Shown piece after piece: positions 18,313-27,125 of a stretch of DNA of 46,948 nucleotides. Positions within the stretch are counted from its first letter, which is position 1. Each line of letters starts with the position of its first letter. The DNA comes from Clostridia bacterium (GTDB taxonomy: Bacteria; Bacillota; Clostridia; Christensenellales; UBA1242). The DNA is taken from positions 1 through 46,948 of the forward strand of contig JAFVTW010000022.1 in the NCBI GenBank assembly GCA_017503005.1, read 5' to 3'. Under the pieces are notes generated by a model. It made no database searches, had not been told where the DNA came from, and saw nothing but the letters and a program-made list of their open reading frames with translations. Made by a program: the position numbers and the translations under genes.

Positions 18313-18357
18313 AAAAATAAGTTTTAAAGTTCGCCACCCTAAAACTTATTTTTTTTG
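18313..18357 (-). terminator. terminator of the MFS gene
   Basis: 11-bp inverted repeat AAATAAGTTTT/AAAACTTATTT around a GC-richer loop, just beyond the stop of the minus-strand carrier gene, with U-runs on both strands. Confidence 0.7.
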
Positions 18358-18370
18358 TTTATTATTAAAT

Positions 18371-19666
18371 TTATTCTTCGATATGTTCTTCTTCGGCATT
18401 AGGATTTGTACTTATCACTTTGCCTTCTAGAGCTAGCTGTTTGTTCTTTTCTTCAAACTCTTTTCGAATTGTTCTTTGTTGATACATAAACATAAATTTG
18501 AATGGGTTTGAAATTACTACTAGTATAAGTAGAATTTTGAATGCTGTCAAACTAGCAAATAGTCCAAACAATATAAATACACCAAATGCAATTATTCTAC
18601 CTACAGTCAAGCTGAATTCAACCATGGCTTGGTGCTCTGCGATATATTCATATTTATTTATATTTTTGATTACTGTATCTCTTTCGCTTCCGCCTATGTA
18701 GTCAGTAAACATTACTACTAGAGTAAGTGTGAAGTTAAACAAAACTAGTGTGATTTGGTTTAACCAAATTACCATCACTATACAAACCACTAGTGGTAGC
18801 AAACCTAAAAATGTATATATTAGTTTTTTGCTAATCTTAGGATTTTTGTCTGTTCTTTTGTATAGCAGTAGTAGTAGCATTGATACTAGTGAGAAGATCG
18901 ATGTAAATATACCTAAGCTAAGGTCGGTCTTGAATGTGTAAATTGTAAGTATGATTACTATTACACTAAAGGTTGTTTTGATACCAGCTAGTATAGAGTT
19001 GTAGTAGGTAGGTTTTAGTTTGTTCCAGCTGTCTTTGTCATTGTGCAAAAATTTAATATATTCTACTGGGTCAAAGTCTGAGTTTTTTGGTTTGATTGAT
19101 TTGATAAAGAATGTGGCAATCAATTGAATTGTTGCAATGATAATGATGTATATAGCTACATAAGAATATGTAGTAGCATCGATTAAGTAACCTAGTATGG
19201 TAGGTATTATCATTTTGGCTACATTGTTTAGTATGGTAGACCATAGGTTGTAGTCTTTTATAGATTTTCTACCATTTAGTTCGTTTTTCATTACATTGTA
19301 ACTAGCATAGTAGAATGCAGTAGATATACCACAGATGGCACCAGCTGCAACTATCCAGCTAGCTATTTGTTCACCGAAGAATGCTAGCAACACTAGTAGC
19401 ATACCATTTATGATTACACCTATTCGTAGCAGTGATACTCTGTTGCTTTTGTCTACAAAGAAGCTTAGCAAAAAGTAAATCGCATAAAATACTGTGTATT
19501 GTGTAAGGTAAAACAAACCAATATTTAGTAGTCCACTACCTAGCAAATCATCTGGAGTAATAGATAAAATATGTGATGTCAAGAATGTGCTAGTAAATAG
19601 GTCTAGTATGACTTTGAGAACATTTACAAGTATTAGTGATTTTTGGTTTTTGTCAAAAGTAGCCAT
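18371..19666 (-). CDS. major facilitator superfamily transporter
   Basis: 431 residues with roughly twelve hydrophobic helices in two halves separated by a charged central loop (about 190-220, DFDPVEYIKFLHNDKDSWNK). The helix 2-3 loop carries FFVDKSNRVSLLRIG, a variant of the MFS D-x-x-x-R-R/K signature. The C-terminus is a charged cytosolic tail. The substrate cannot be inferred. The only plausible ribosome site, AAGGGA, lies 11 bases before the ATG, slightly far. It is a single-gene unit bounded by its own terminator. Confidence 0.75.
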   Translation of the reverse strand: MATFDKNQKSLILVNVLKVILDLFTSTFLTSHILSITPDDLLGSGLLNIGLFYLTQYTVFYAIYFLLSFFVDKSNRVSLLRIGVIINGMLLVLLAFFGEQIASWIVAAGAICGISTAFYYASYNVMKNELNGRKSIKDYNLWSTILNNVAKMIIPTILGYLIDATTYSYVAIYIIIIATIQLIATFFIKSIKPKNSDFDPVEYIKFLHNDKDSWNKLKPTYYNSILAGIKTTFSVIVIILTIYTFKTDLSLGIFTSIFSLVSMLLLLLYKRTDKNPKISKKLIYTFLGLLPLVVCIVMVIWLNQITLVLFNFTLTLVVMFTDYIGGSERDTVIKNINKYEYIAEHQAMVEFSLTVGRIIAFGVFILFGLFASLTAFKILLILVVISNPFKFMFMYQQRTIRKEFEEKNKQLALEGKVISTNPNAEEEHIEE

Positions 19667-19840
19667 TATAATTTTGTCCCTTGTTAATAATATTTTTAAA
19701 TGATTTGTGTATCTAATTTTGATATTTACAAATCACAAATTCATAATAAAATATATATAATATATTTTTCTGCTTATATAATAACAACTATTTTTGTTTG
19801 TTACAAATTAAAACAACCAAAATTTTAAAATAAGTCCATA

Positions 19841-19880
19841 AAAAACAAACCACACTATAATTTGTGTGGTTTGGGGTGAT
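19841..19880 (-). terminator. terminator of the small membrane protein gene
   Basis: Perfect 9-bp stem AAACCACAC/GTGTGGTTT with a U-run on the minus strand. Confidence 0.75.
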
Positions 19881-19887
19881 TTTGTTA

Positions 19888-20397
19888 TTATTCTGCAACT
19901 TGTTCTGCTGCAGGCTCTTCGTTGGTAGATGTAGATCTTCTAGTTAGACGAATAAAGTATTTGAAATTTTTGACTATACCCATAGCACATGGCAAGTAGA
20001 ATAGTGCAAATCCTAAGTGGATAAATGACATAGGTGCAAATTGCATAGGTACTACCAAAATTGCAAATATTACAAAGTTTAATGCTGTAAGGGCTAATAG
20101 TAAAATCATCATAGTCAACAGTATTGCTTTTGGGACATACACAAGTTCTTTTTTGTGAGTTTTTATCAGTGTAAGTATCGACAATACTATGTTTATTACT
20201 CCTAAAGCCATTACCACCATACCTATATATATGGCAATATTCATACATATAGTTAATGCTTGAGAATCAGTACCTATTTCTGATAGTGCTGCGATTACGA
20301 TGTATACTTGACCTATAATATAATATGCGATTAGCATAATTATAGATATTATCATAGAAAATATACTAGCTCTTCTTGTCTTTTTTGGTGTTGCCAT
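19888..20397 (-). CDS. four-helix membrane protein of unknown function
   Basis: 169 residues with a basic N-terminus (MATPKKTRRAS), four hydrophobic helices (about 12-35, 48-72, 88-110, 118-140) and a hydrophilic C-terminal tail (RRSTSTNEEPAAEQVAE). The basic N-terminus and positive C-terminal stem suggest both ends are cytosolic. I recognise no family. A GGGAGG-like site sits 7-10 bases before the ATG. Transcribed divergently from the Nudix gene. Confidence 0.65.
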   Translation of the reverse strand: MATPKKTRRASIFSMIISIIMLIAYYIIGQVYIVIAALSEIGTDSQALTICMNIAIYIGMVVMALGVINIVLSILTLIKTHKKELVYVPKAILLTMMILLLALTALNFVIFAILVVPMQFAPMSFIHLGFALFYLPCAMGIVKNFKYFIRLTRRSTSTNEEPAAEQVAE

Positions 20398-20535
20398 AAT
20401 TTCCTCCCTTCGATAATTAATTACTATTAATAAAATTTTTAATATTTAGTAGTTTTATTTTATCATATTTTTTTTATTACAAGAAAATAATATTTAATAA
20501 TTTTTTAAAAAATTTGCGACAATGTTATAGATTTT

Positions 20536-20564
20536 TTGGTTTAATTGTTGTATTGATGTATAAT
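20536..20564 (+). promoter_or_regulatory. promoter of the Nudix gene
   Basis: TTGGTT, a 17-base spacer and TATAAT; the predicted start lies about 25 bases before the ATG. Confidence 0.65.
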
Positions 20565-20597
20565 GTATAAAATGTTTTTTTTTGAGGTGTAGACAAA

Positions 20598-21119
20598 ATG
20601 GAACAGTTTGATGTGTACGACAACAATCGTGTAAAAACAGGACTAGTGCTAGACAGAGGTACAAAGTTACAAGAAAACCAATGCAGATTAGTGGTACATG
20701 TGTGTATATTCGATGAGCAAAATCAAATGCTTATACAACAAAGACAACCATTTAAGAAAGGTTGGCCAAATTTGTGGGACATTACACTTAGTGGACATTC
20801 GCTAACTGGTGAAACTAGTCAACAATCTGCTGCTAGAGAAATGAGAGAAGAACTGGGACTAAATTATGATTTTGCAGATATTAGGCCATACTTTACTATC
20901 AATTTCAAAAATGGATTTGACGATTTTTATTTTCTAAAAGCAGAAGAAATAGATATGAGTACACTAAAGCTTCAGGAAGAAGAAGTTCAAGCTGTAAAGT
21001 GGGCTACAAAAGAAGACATAGAAAAATTGTTTGATGAAGGTAAGTTTGTGCCATATATAAAGAGTTTGATTTTGTCTTTGTTTGATATGAAAGAAATGTA
21101 TGGTATAGTTATTAACTAA
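20598..21119 (+). CDS. Nudix hydrolase (IDI-like group)
   Basis: 173 residues. The Nudix box is complete at residues 66-88: GHSLTGE, then SAAREMREELGL. The opening (MEQFDVYDNNRVKTG) and the phrase RLVVHVCIFD before QQRQPFKKGWPNLWD are typical of the Nudix subgroup annotated as isopentenyl-diphosphate isomerase-like or YfcD-like hydrolases. True type I IDI needs additional Cys and Glu residues that I do not clearly see, so hydrolysis of a nucleotide-type pyrophosphate is more likely. Cytosolic. GAGGTG lies 10 bases before the ATG. Monocistronic. Confidence 0.85.
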   Translation: MEQFDVYDNNRVKTGLVLDRGTKLQENQCRLVVHVCIFDEQNQMLIQQRQPFKKGWPNLWDITLSGHSLTGETSQQSAAREMREELGLNYDFADIRPYFTINFKNGFDDFYFLKAEEIDMSTLKLQEEEVQAVKWATKEDIEKLFDEGKFVPYIKSLILSLFDMKEMYGIVIN

Positions 21120-21233
21120 GGTTGATAAAAACATATTTAAAAATACAGATGTGGAGAAATATATGAAATTTGAGATGTGGTCTATAGAACATATTTTGTA
21201 GCTAAATTTATAGGGTACAAGAAGAACAAATAA

Positions 21234-21268
21234 CAAAAAAGAGCAGAATTTTCTGCTCTTTTTTTATA
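21234..21268. terminator. bidirectional terminator
   Basis: AAAGAGCAGAA/TTCTGCTCTTT stem with A and T runs on either side, between the converging Nudix and phosphatase genes. The 115 bases before it hold no gene I can support. Confidence 0.8.
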
Positions 21269-21806
21269 TTTCAAATCTTTTAAACTCGGCATTGTCAAAG
21301 TGATTCATTACCTTAAAATGCTCATTATCGTAGTCGCCATATTGAGTGATTAGATCTAGACAACTAGCTATAGCATTGTGTGTAACTACAAGTACTGTTT
21401 TGTCGTTGTAGTTTTCCTTTAGATAGTCAAAGAAATTTCTACTACGAGCATACACAGCTTTTAGGTTTTCCATACCATACTTAGGGTCACGATTGATACG
21501 AGCTTGTTTTTGCTCTTCGGTCAAAGTTTTTACTAGCTTGCCTGTGAACCAACCTTGGTCAAACTCAATTAGTCTATCGTCTTTTAGTATTTTGACATTG
21601 TGATACTTATTTACAATGTTTGCCGTTTGAATAGTCCTACATAGTGGCGAACTAAAAATAATATCAAATTTCACATCTTTTAGTTTTTGAGCACTTGCTT
21701 GAGCTACAAGTTTGCCGTTTTTGCTTAGTCTATTTTGGCTTCTACCTTGACTTCTGCCTATTTCATTCCACACTGTTGTGCCGTGTCGCATTACATACAA
21801 AACCAT
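21264..21806 (-). CDS. histidine phosphatase family protein (phosphoglycerate mutase-like)
   Basis: 180 residues from the ATG at 21806 (GAGAGGA 6 bases upstream); a longer frame to 21854 lacks a site. The phosphoacceptor motif is YVMRHGTTVWNE, followed by GRSQGRSQNRLSKNG; the second arginine is in SSPLCRTIQTA, the acid/base Glu in LIEFDQGWF, and the second His in VLVVTHNAIA. This is the branch-1 histidine phosphatase fold. It is shorter than dPGM and usually acts on small phosphoesters (sugar phosphates, alpha-ribazole phosphate, phosphoserine); the substrate is unknown. Confidence 0.87.
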   Translation of the reverse strand: MVLYVMRHGTTVWNEIGRSQGRSQNRLSKNGKLVAQASAQKLKDVKFDIIFSSPLCRTIQTANIVNKYHNVKILKDDRLIEFDQGWFTGKLVKTLTEEQKQARINRDPKYGMENLKAVYARSRNFFDYLKENYNDKTVLVVTHNAIASCLDLITQYGDYDNEHFKVMNHFDNAEFKRFEI

Positions 21807-21956
21807 AATTATCCTCTCTATTTTTAAGTTATCAAAATTTAGGTTTTTTTGCAAACAAAAGTGGACGATAGATAAAGTAGTGTATTTATAGTCAATAATT
21901 GATATATCAAAAAAAGATAAAAGTTGCTTTAAATAAAATGAAATATTTTCAAATTG

Positions 21957-21965
21957 TGGTATAAT
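21957..21965 (+). promoter_or_regulatory. extended -10 promoter of the adenosine deaminase gene
   Basis: TGGTATAAT, a perfect extended -10, lies 28 bases before the ATG; no good -35 is seen at 17 bases. Confidence 0.55.
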
Positions 21966-21993
21966 CTAAAAAATAAATTTAAGGATAAAGGTG

Positions 21994-23013
21994 ATGAAAA
22001 ATATTCAAGAAGAGAGTAGGGTAAATATAGATGACCTTACCTGCTTAGTAGATTTACATTTGCATCTAGATGGGTCGTTGTCTCTAAATTCTGTAAAACA
22101 ACTTGCCAAATTGCAAAACATATCTATACCAGATAACGACGAAGAACTGATTTCTATGCTTAGTGTGCAACCAGATTGTAGAGACTTGAATGAGTACTTG
22201 GAAAAATTTGATTTTCCGTGCTCGCTTTTACAAACCAAAGAAGCTATATCTATGGCTGTATACAATCTAATTTGCGAACTAAAAGAACAAGGGTTAATGT
22301 ATGCTGAGATTAGATTTGCTCCACAAAAACACACAGACAAAGGCCTTACTCAAGAAGAAGTAGTAGAAGCCGCTGTTGATGGGCTTATGAAAGCTCCTAT
22401 GGACTGCAAATTGATTTTGTGTTGTATGAGAGATACAAACAATGTCGAAGAAAACAGTGAAACTGTAAGGGTGGCTAGTAAATATATAGGCAAAGGTGTA
22501 GAAGCTATTGACCTAGCTGGTGCCGAAGCTATATATCCTACTAGAGATTTTAAATATATATTTGAATTGGCTGACAAACTTTGTGTGCCATACACTATCC
22601 ATGCCGGAGAGGCAGATGGTGCTAGTAGTATACTTAGTGCTATAGGTTTTGGTACGGTTAGGCTAGGGCATGGCATAAAGAGTGTGGAAAGTGATGATGT
22701 ACTAGATATCGTCAAAAAGAGCGAGATCACACTAGAATGTTGTCCTACTAGTAATCTAAACACACAAGTATTTACAGATATATCACAGTATCCTATCTTA
22801 CAATTACTTGACCGCGGAATTAAGGTTACTATCAACACCGATAATATGACAGTGTCTAATACTACTCTAAAAAATGAATGGAAGCTATTAGATAGTCATT
22901 TTCACTTTACAAATAATCAAATTAAGCAGATTTTGTTTAATGCAGTAGATTCTTTGTTTGCTTCTCCAGAGAAAAAAGAAGAACTAAAAGAAAAAATTGA
23001 AAAACAAATTTAG
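21994..23013 (+). CDS. add: adenosine deaminase
   Basis: 339 residues. It converts adenosine and deoxyadenosine to the inosine forms in purine salvage. The zinc site is H22 and H24 in DLHLHLDGSLS, with the third His in YTIHAGEADG and the Asp in TINTDNMTVSNTTL; the catalytic Glu follows the HAGE His, and the base His is in VRLGHGI. I take the ATG at 21994 rather than the in-frame GTG at 21991, since AAGGA lies 8 bases upstream. In bacteria, TDN in place of TDD in the last box is common among Firmicute add proteins. A nucleoside hydrolase elsewhere in the window could act next on the inosine produced. Confidence 0.93.
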   Translation: MKNIQEESRVNIDDLTCLVDLHLHLDGSLSLNSVKQLAKLQNISIPDNDEELISMLSVQPDCRDLNEYLEKFDFPCSLLQTKEAISMAVYNLICELKEQGLMYAEIRFAPQKHTDKGLTQEEVVEAAVDGLMKAPMDCKLILCCMRDTNNVEENSETVRVASKYIGKGVEAIDLAGAEAIYPTRDFKYIFELADKLCVPYTIHAGEADGASSILSAIGFGTVRLGHGIKSVESDDVLDIVKKSEITLECCPTSNLNTQVFTDISQYPILQLLDRGIKVTINTDNMTVSNTTLKNEWKLLDSHFHFTNNQIKQILFNAVDSLFASPEKKEELKEKIEKQI

Positions 23014-23082
23014 TTTTTTAAAGTTGGAGATTTTATTTTTGATAGTGTAAACTATCGTTAGATTTTTACTTAGGAGAAATTT

Positions 23083-23820
23083 ATGTTTTCTACAAATCAT
23101 TTTATATGGTTAGCTATTTGTTTTGCTGTGGTAGTGGTACTTACTGTGTGCTCTATCAAATTTAAATTCAGTTTTAGACTTTCAAATATCATTATTTGTA
23201 TTATAGTTTTGTTGGGTGAACTTGTAAAAATATATTGCGGCCTAAGACCAGCTAAGGGTGGCGGCATGGTAATTTTGCCAACATCTTTACCATTGCATTT
23301 TTGTAGTATTATGATATTTATATATTTTTATATGTTGTTAACGAAAAAAGATAGTGGGGCTAAAAACCTACTTTCCTTTGTTGCTCCTATGAGTGTGTTG
23401 GGTGGTATACTAGCTATTATTATACCGGCTAGTGGAACATCATTTACTAGTCCTGCAGCATATCAATGTTTCTTGTATCATGCTGGTATGGTATGGTTTG
23501 GTTTATACTTGTTTATTAGCAAGCAAGCAGTATTAGGTATCAAAGCTTATTTTAGAAATATGGGCATAATCGGTGGACTTGCTATTTGTTCTATATGGGT
23601 AAATGGGGCATTACAACAATATAAAACAAATTATTTTTTCACAGTAAGACCTCCTATGGACGGTATACCTCTATTAAATCTAAATAATGGTTGGTTTGCA
23701 TATTTTGGCACATTGATTTTGTTAGGAGTATTGCTTTTGGGACTTGTACACCTACCATTTATTATCAAAGAGATTTTAAATAAACGAAAAATTAAAAAGA
23801 CAGAGGAAGCACCTAAATAA
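23083..23820 (+). CDS. YwaF/TMEM164-like membrane protein, copy 1
   Basis: 245 residues, about seven membrane helices. It matches the TIGR02206/YwaF family of bacterial integral membrane proteins related to human TMEM164, an acyltransferase that depends on a conserved Cys and His. Here the LPLHFC motif puts Cys at residue 74, and H133 lies in QCFLYHAGMVW, 59 residues later. A second gene of the family at 41558-42340 keeps exactly the same Cys-His spacing. The role in bacteria is unknown; lipid acyl transfer is inference. AGGAG lies 7 bases before the ATG. It follows add by 69 bases with no clear terminator between, so they may be co-transcribed. Confidence 0.75.
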   Translation: MFSTNHFIWLAICFAVVVVLTVCSIKFKFSFRLSNIIICIIVLLGELVKIYCGLRPAKGGGMVILPTSLPLHFCSIMIFIYFYMLLTKKDSGAKNLLSFVAPMSVLGGILAIIIPASGTSFTSPAAYQCFLYHAGMVWFGLYLFISKQAVLGIKAYFRNMGIIGGLAICSIWVNGALQQYKTNYFFTVRPPMDGIPLLNLNNGWFAYFGTLILLGVLLLGLVHLPFIIKEILNKRKIKKTEEAPK

Positions 23821-23833
23821 TAGGTGCTTTTTG
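23807..23833 (+). terminator. terminator of the YwaF-like gene
   Basis: AAGCACCTA pairs with TAGGTGCTT and is followed by a T-run; the hairpin overlaps the stop codon. Confidence 0.75.
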
Positions 23834-23854
23834 TATGTAAATATAGATAATAAG

Positions 23855-23883
23855 TTGGAATATAACTATTCTTTTGTTATCAT
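23855..23883 (+). promoter_or_regulatory. promoter of ispH
   Basis: TTGGAA, 17-base spacer, TATCAT; the predicted start is about 40 bases before the ispH ATG. Confidence 0.6.
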
Positions 23884-23929
23884 AAATTATGAAAACAGCA
23901 CCATGTGATGTTTTTAAGGACTTGCAAAT

Positions 23930-24820
23930 ATGGAAAATATAAAAATATCTACAGTATGTGGCTTGTGTGGTGGTTGTCTAAGGGCAATCAATACCACAAA
24001 GGAAGAACTTAATAAAGGTAATTCAGTTACAATTTTCAAGGAGATTGTTCACAATAAAAATGTGAATAATTCTTTGGCTATGCTGGGAGCTAAGACCGAA
24101 GATGATATAGCCAAACTAACCCCAGACAATATTGCAATTATTAGGGCTCACGGCGAACCTCCACAAACTTTTGAGTATTTGCAAGATAAGGGTATAGAAT
24201 ATAGAGATTGTACTTGCCCTAATGTGTCGGCTATTCACAAAAAGGTGCAAGAATATAGTAATCTAGGATACAAAATCATATTGCTAGGCAAACATAAAAC
24301 CAAAATGCACCCAGAAGTGCTAGGAACTGTAGGCTGGTGTAATACTGACTGTGTACTAGTAGAAGATGAAGAAGATATATCTAAACTTCAATCATATCAC
24401 AACGACAAGTTTTATTTGGTATGTCAAACCACATTTAATATGCAAAAAGCAGATTTGTATATTGACAAAATTAACGAAATTCTTACTCAAAATAATTGTG
24501 AAATTGTGGTAAACAAATCTATCTGTTCTGCCCAAAAACTTATCAATCAACATTCGGTAGAATTGGCTAAACAAAGCGATATTATGATAGTAGTGGGTGG
24601 TAAAAATTCTAGCAATTCTATAGAGCTATACAAAAATATGTCATCTATATGTCCAAGTATTTTTATAGAAAATATTTTTGATTATACTTTGGCTCTAAAA
24701 GAAGCAGGACTTAATATTTCAAAGTCTACTAAAATAGGACTTACTGCAGGTGCTTCTACACTAAAAGAAGAACTTGTGGAGCTTAAAGACCTTATAGAAA
24801 AAGATATACAAAAAGCATAA
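23930..24820 (+). CDS. ispH: 4-hydroxy-3-methylbut-2-enyl diphosphate reductase
   Basis: 296 residues. Last enzyme of the MEP isoprenoid pathway, reducing HMBPP to IPP and DMAPP with a [4Fe-4S] cluster. The three cluster cysteines are C13 (GLCGGC), C96 (CTCPNV) and C199 (KSICSAQ). Substrate residues are H41 (VHNKNV), H74 (IRAHGEPP), H127 and E129 (MHPEVLG), T167/T168 (CQTT), S228/N229 (GGKNSSNS) and the Ser of TAGAST. It diverges from the usual motif A-G-F-C-x-G-V: here the first box is CGLCGGC, with extra cysteines at 10 and 16, and C94 precedes C96. The protein shows that the organism uses the MEP route. AAGGA lies 9 bases before the ATG. Confidence 0.9.
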   Translation: MENIKISTVCGLCGGCLRAINTTKEELNKGNSVTIFKEIVHNKNVNNSLAMLGAKTEDDIAKLTPDNIAIIRAHGEPPQTFEYLQDKGIEYRDCTCPNVSAIHKKVQEYSNLGYKIILLGKHKTKMHPEVLGTVGWCNTDCVLVEDEEDISKLQSYHNDKFYLVCQTTFNMQKADLYIDKINEILTQNNCEIVVNKSICSAQKLINQHSVELAKQSDIMIVVGGKNSSNSIELYKNMSSICPSIFIENIFDYTLALKEAGLNISKSTKIGLTAGASTLKEELVELKDLIEKDIQKA

Positions 24821-24858
24821 GTATATTGTATAAAAATTAAGGAGAGATTGTTTAATCT

Positions 24859-26760
24859 ATGACATTTGCAGATATATTGTCTCTAGCACTCAAAATAATA
24901 CTATGTGCTGGAGTTATGTATGTGATAGCAGGGTTTATAGTTTCGCTTAAACATCTATTGCCATTTTTGGCAATCGCCGATGCTATTACAATTATTATTT
25001 TATTGTTTTATGTGAGAGAAAACGGTGTATCAACCACTATGATTGTGGTGCTCATAGCTTTGTCATTAATGATGATGTTGTGTTATTTTGGCGATGGCTA
25101 TATGAATCCTGTAGTACACGAAAACTTGTATACACTGGTAAATGTAGAAAGGAAGTGGAATTCGTGGTTTGCCGAATATGATGACTACGAACTACACTTC
25201 TCACCAGTAGAAACAGGTGGTTTCTTTGCTAATACTGCTATATATGGACTCCTTTTTGGATTTTACTATGTAGGTCTAGCGGGAGCCCCAGAAAGTACAG
25301 TTATTGGATTCGCTGTTTCTGCCTACATTATATGTATGTCAATACTAGACATTATATATATGTTTGGCGGGGGTATTGGAGGTATTCTTCACTGGTTCTT
25401 GCACGGACTTATCATAATATTTAGTGTGTCCATACTATTTTGGGGTGGTGATGGAAGATACGAAAGCATTCAAACCGAAGCCACATACAAAAAATGTGCA
25501 GAATATGCAGTGATGGATTTCAATAAATCATACAAGCTAGAGTACGAGCATTACAAAGATGACGAAAATGGATATACTCAGGCAGTAGAAAAAAGATTCT
25601 TTATGTACGATGCCAATATAGATGTGGCGGCTTTCTATAACCCAAACTTTAGAGAATCAGCTTCAAAATACGACGATGAGTACAATATATATACTACAGT
25701 GTATATGAAAGAATATCACAATCCTACCAAAGTTTCTAAGTTTACTAATCTTAGTGATGTGAGCAATTATGAATTTGAGTTAACAGGTTTTGCGACTCCT
25801 GTGGACACAGGGTACAAATATATGACTTTCAATGAAGATTTGATAAGTTATGGCAAATTTGATAGAACCAAATTCTTTCAAGCATATCAAATAGGTAGAA
25901 ATAAAGATAAAAAAGAACTTACGGTGTATTACAATCAGTACTTAGGTGATTCGAACTACAAACATGCTACCTATACATTTAAAACTAACAATAAAGAAAA
26001 GCCTATAGCACTATTATCTATAACGACTAGGTTCGAAACCGAAGATGAAAGCAGGATATTAACATATATACCATTGTCAGGCGAAACACCTTTGGACGAA
26101 ATTACATATGACAATGGTACCAAGTTGTACGGATATTCCCAGGACGAAGACTTTGAGCCAGACTTTGATGGGGGTTATGGTATAGATGTTATGCCTTTAA
26201 TAAACGAATTAAAGGGCGAAGTAGATGTTGTGGCAAACTATGACTTCACTATCACTAGAAATAATGGTAGCTGGTCGTCTATGTATGTGTACGATAGTGA
26301 AACAGAAGTGTCAGTACTTTATGCTAATAGCGACTATGAGTTGGGGCTACAAGCAATAGAGGCTAACGACTTTGAATCATACAAACCAAATTATTATATA
26401 GACAACATATTTTTCAATATGCTAGACTCTGCCGGTCAATTAGTAGATGTGACAGGTCAATTCGAAAAGTATACTGCAGAATATCTAGAAACTACTGAGT
26501 ATGCGATGTATGTTTTCTATGATTTTAGTGTGGATACCGAAGTTGAATTTGTAGAAGATGGATATGGTGATGTTGTTGCATCATTTATGGCAGAAAGAGT
26601 AGATGTATTAGATATCGATATTACTTATGCTTTTAGTTGTAAATCTGTGGGCGGAGTATATATGCCATACAAAATTACTGCTATGGGGCTATATGAAGGT
26701 AATTCATTTGAACTAACACTATATTTAAACGATGTATTTGATATAGAGATTACTGTCTAA
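24859..26760 (+). CDS. membrane protein with large C-terminal domain, unknown
   Basis: 633 residues. The first ~200 hold about six membrane helices in two groups of three (roughly 6-78 and 122-195) separated by a soluble loop of 45 residues with NLYTLVNVERKWNSWF. The last 430 residues are a soluble beta-rich, acidic, tyrosine-rich region without any motif I recognise. With the six helices the N- and C-termini would be on the same side of the membrane. It starts 38 bases after ispH with AAGGAGAG 12 bases before the ATG, longer than usual, and may be co-transcribed with ispH. It ends at a clear terminator. No function assigned. Confidence 0.65.
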   Translation: MTFADILSLALKIILCAGVMYVIAGFIVSLKHLLPFLAIADAITIIILLFYVRENGVSTTMIVVLIALSLMMMLCYFGDGYMNPVVHENLYTLVNVERKWNSWFAEYDDYELHFSPVETGGFFANTAIYGLLFGFYYVGLAGAPESTVIGFAVSAYIICMSILDIIYMFGGGIGGILHWFLHGLIIIFSVSILFWGGDGRYESIQTEATYKKCAEYAVMDFNKSYKLEYEHYKDDENGYTQAVEKRFFMYDANIDVAAFYNPNFRESASKYDDEYNIYTTVYMKEYHNPTKVSKFTNLSDVSNYEFELTGFATPVDTGYKYMTFNEDLISYGKFDRTKFFQAYQIGRNKDKKELTVYYNQYLGDSNYKHATYTFKTNNKEKPIALLSITTRFETEDESRILTYIPLSGETPLDEITYDNGTKLYGYSQDEDFEPDFDGGYGIDVMPLINELKGEVDVVANYDFTITRNNGSWSSMYVYDSETEVSVLYANSDYELGLQAIEANDFESYKPNYYIDNIFFNMLDSAGQLVDVTGQFEKYTAEYLETTEYAMYVFYDFSVDTEVEFVEDGYGDVVASFMAERVDVLDIDITYAFSCKSVGGVYMPYKITAMGLYEGNSFELTLYLNDVFDIEITV

Positions 26761-26780
26761 AAAATATTATACAAAAGAAA

Positions 26781-26811
26781 AAATGAGAGGAACTCCTCTC
26801 ATTTTTTATTA
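26781..26811 (+). terminator. terminator of the 24859-26760 gene
   Basis: 9-bp stem AATGAGAGG/CCTCTCATT with loop AACT and TTTTTT after it. Confidence 0.8.
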
Positions 26812-26842
26812 CTCTATTCTTTAAAGTGTTAAGTTAACAAAT

Positions 26843-26877
26843 AAAAAATCGAACCATACATCTTGTGGTTCGATTTT
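26843..26877 (-). terminator. terminator of tRNA-Arg
   Basis: AAAATCGAACCA/TGGTTCGATTTT, 12-bp stem downstream of the tRNA on the minus strand, followed by a U-run. Confidence 0.75.
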
Positions 26878-26880
26878 ATG

Positions 26881-26957
26881 TGGTGCGCCGTAAGAGATTC
26901 GAACTCCTGGCCTTTGGTTCCGTAGACCAACGCTCTATCCAGCTGAGCTAACGGCGC
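26881..26957 (-). tRNA. tRNA-Arg (anticodon ACG)
   Basis: 77 bases including an encoded CCA. The acceptor arm GCGCCGT/ACGGCGC, D arm GCTC/GAGC, anticodon stem TTGGT/ACCAA with loop CTACGGA (anticodon ACG, A34 expected to become inosine), variable AGGCC and T arm AGGAG/CTCTT (one G-T) all fold. Its first half, plus 3 bases upstream, is repeated exactly at 27126-27169. Confidence 0.95.
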
Positions 26958-26960
26958 ATA
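26917..26960 (-). repeat. 44-bp direct repeat, copy within intact tRNA-Arg
   Basis: Identical to 27126-27169; covers the 5' half of the tRNA through the anticodon loop and one side of the following stem, plus 3 bases upstream. Confidence 0.95.
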
Positions 26961-27125
26961 ACTGATATTAAATATAAATTATTTTGAGAATTAGGAACCA
27001 AAGGCTACTAATTCGGGGACCCCAAAAGTGAACGATGTGAAGTTTTGGGGAAAGGAGAAACTAATTTATTAAGTGAATTTGAAATTTAAATTTCAAATGA
27101 ACCCATAAAATTGAGTTTCGACGCC
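26961..27125. other. 165-bp segment between tRNA repeats, with hairpins
   Basis: No gene. It holds an inverted 12-base piece of the tRNA (26994-27005 equals the reverse complement of 26910-26921), which continues into a weakly T-arm-like stretch. It also holds the inverted repeat CCCCAAAA/TTTTGGGG (27020-27027 and 27043-27050) around a 15-base loop, and a perfect 20-base palindrome centred at about 27087 (TTTGAAATTT and its mirror). It may be a decayed insertion or a small repetitive element. Confidence 0.6.

Noticed and set aside
21163..21201. tiny open frame (ATGAAATTTGAG...) after the Nudix gene
   Set aside because: Twelve codons with no good ribosome site and no conservation evidence; probably chance.
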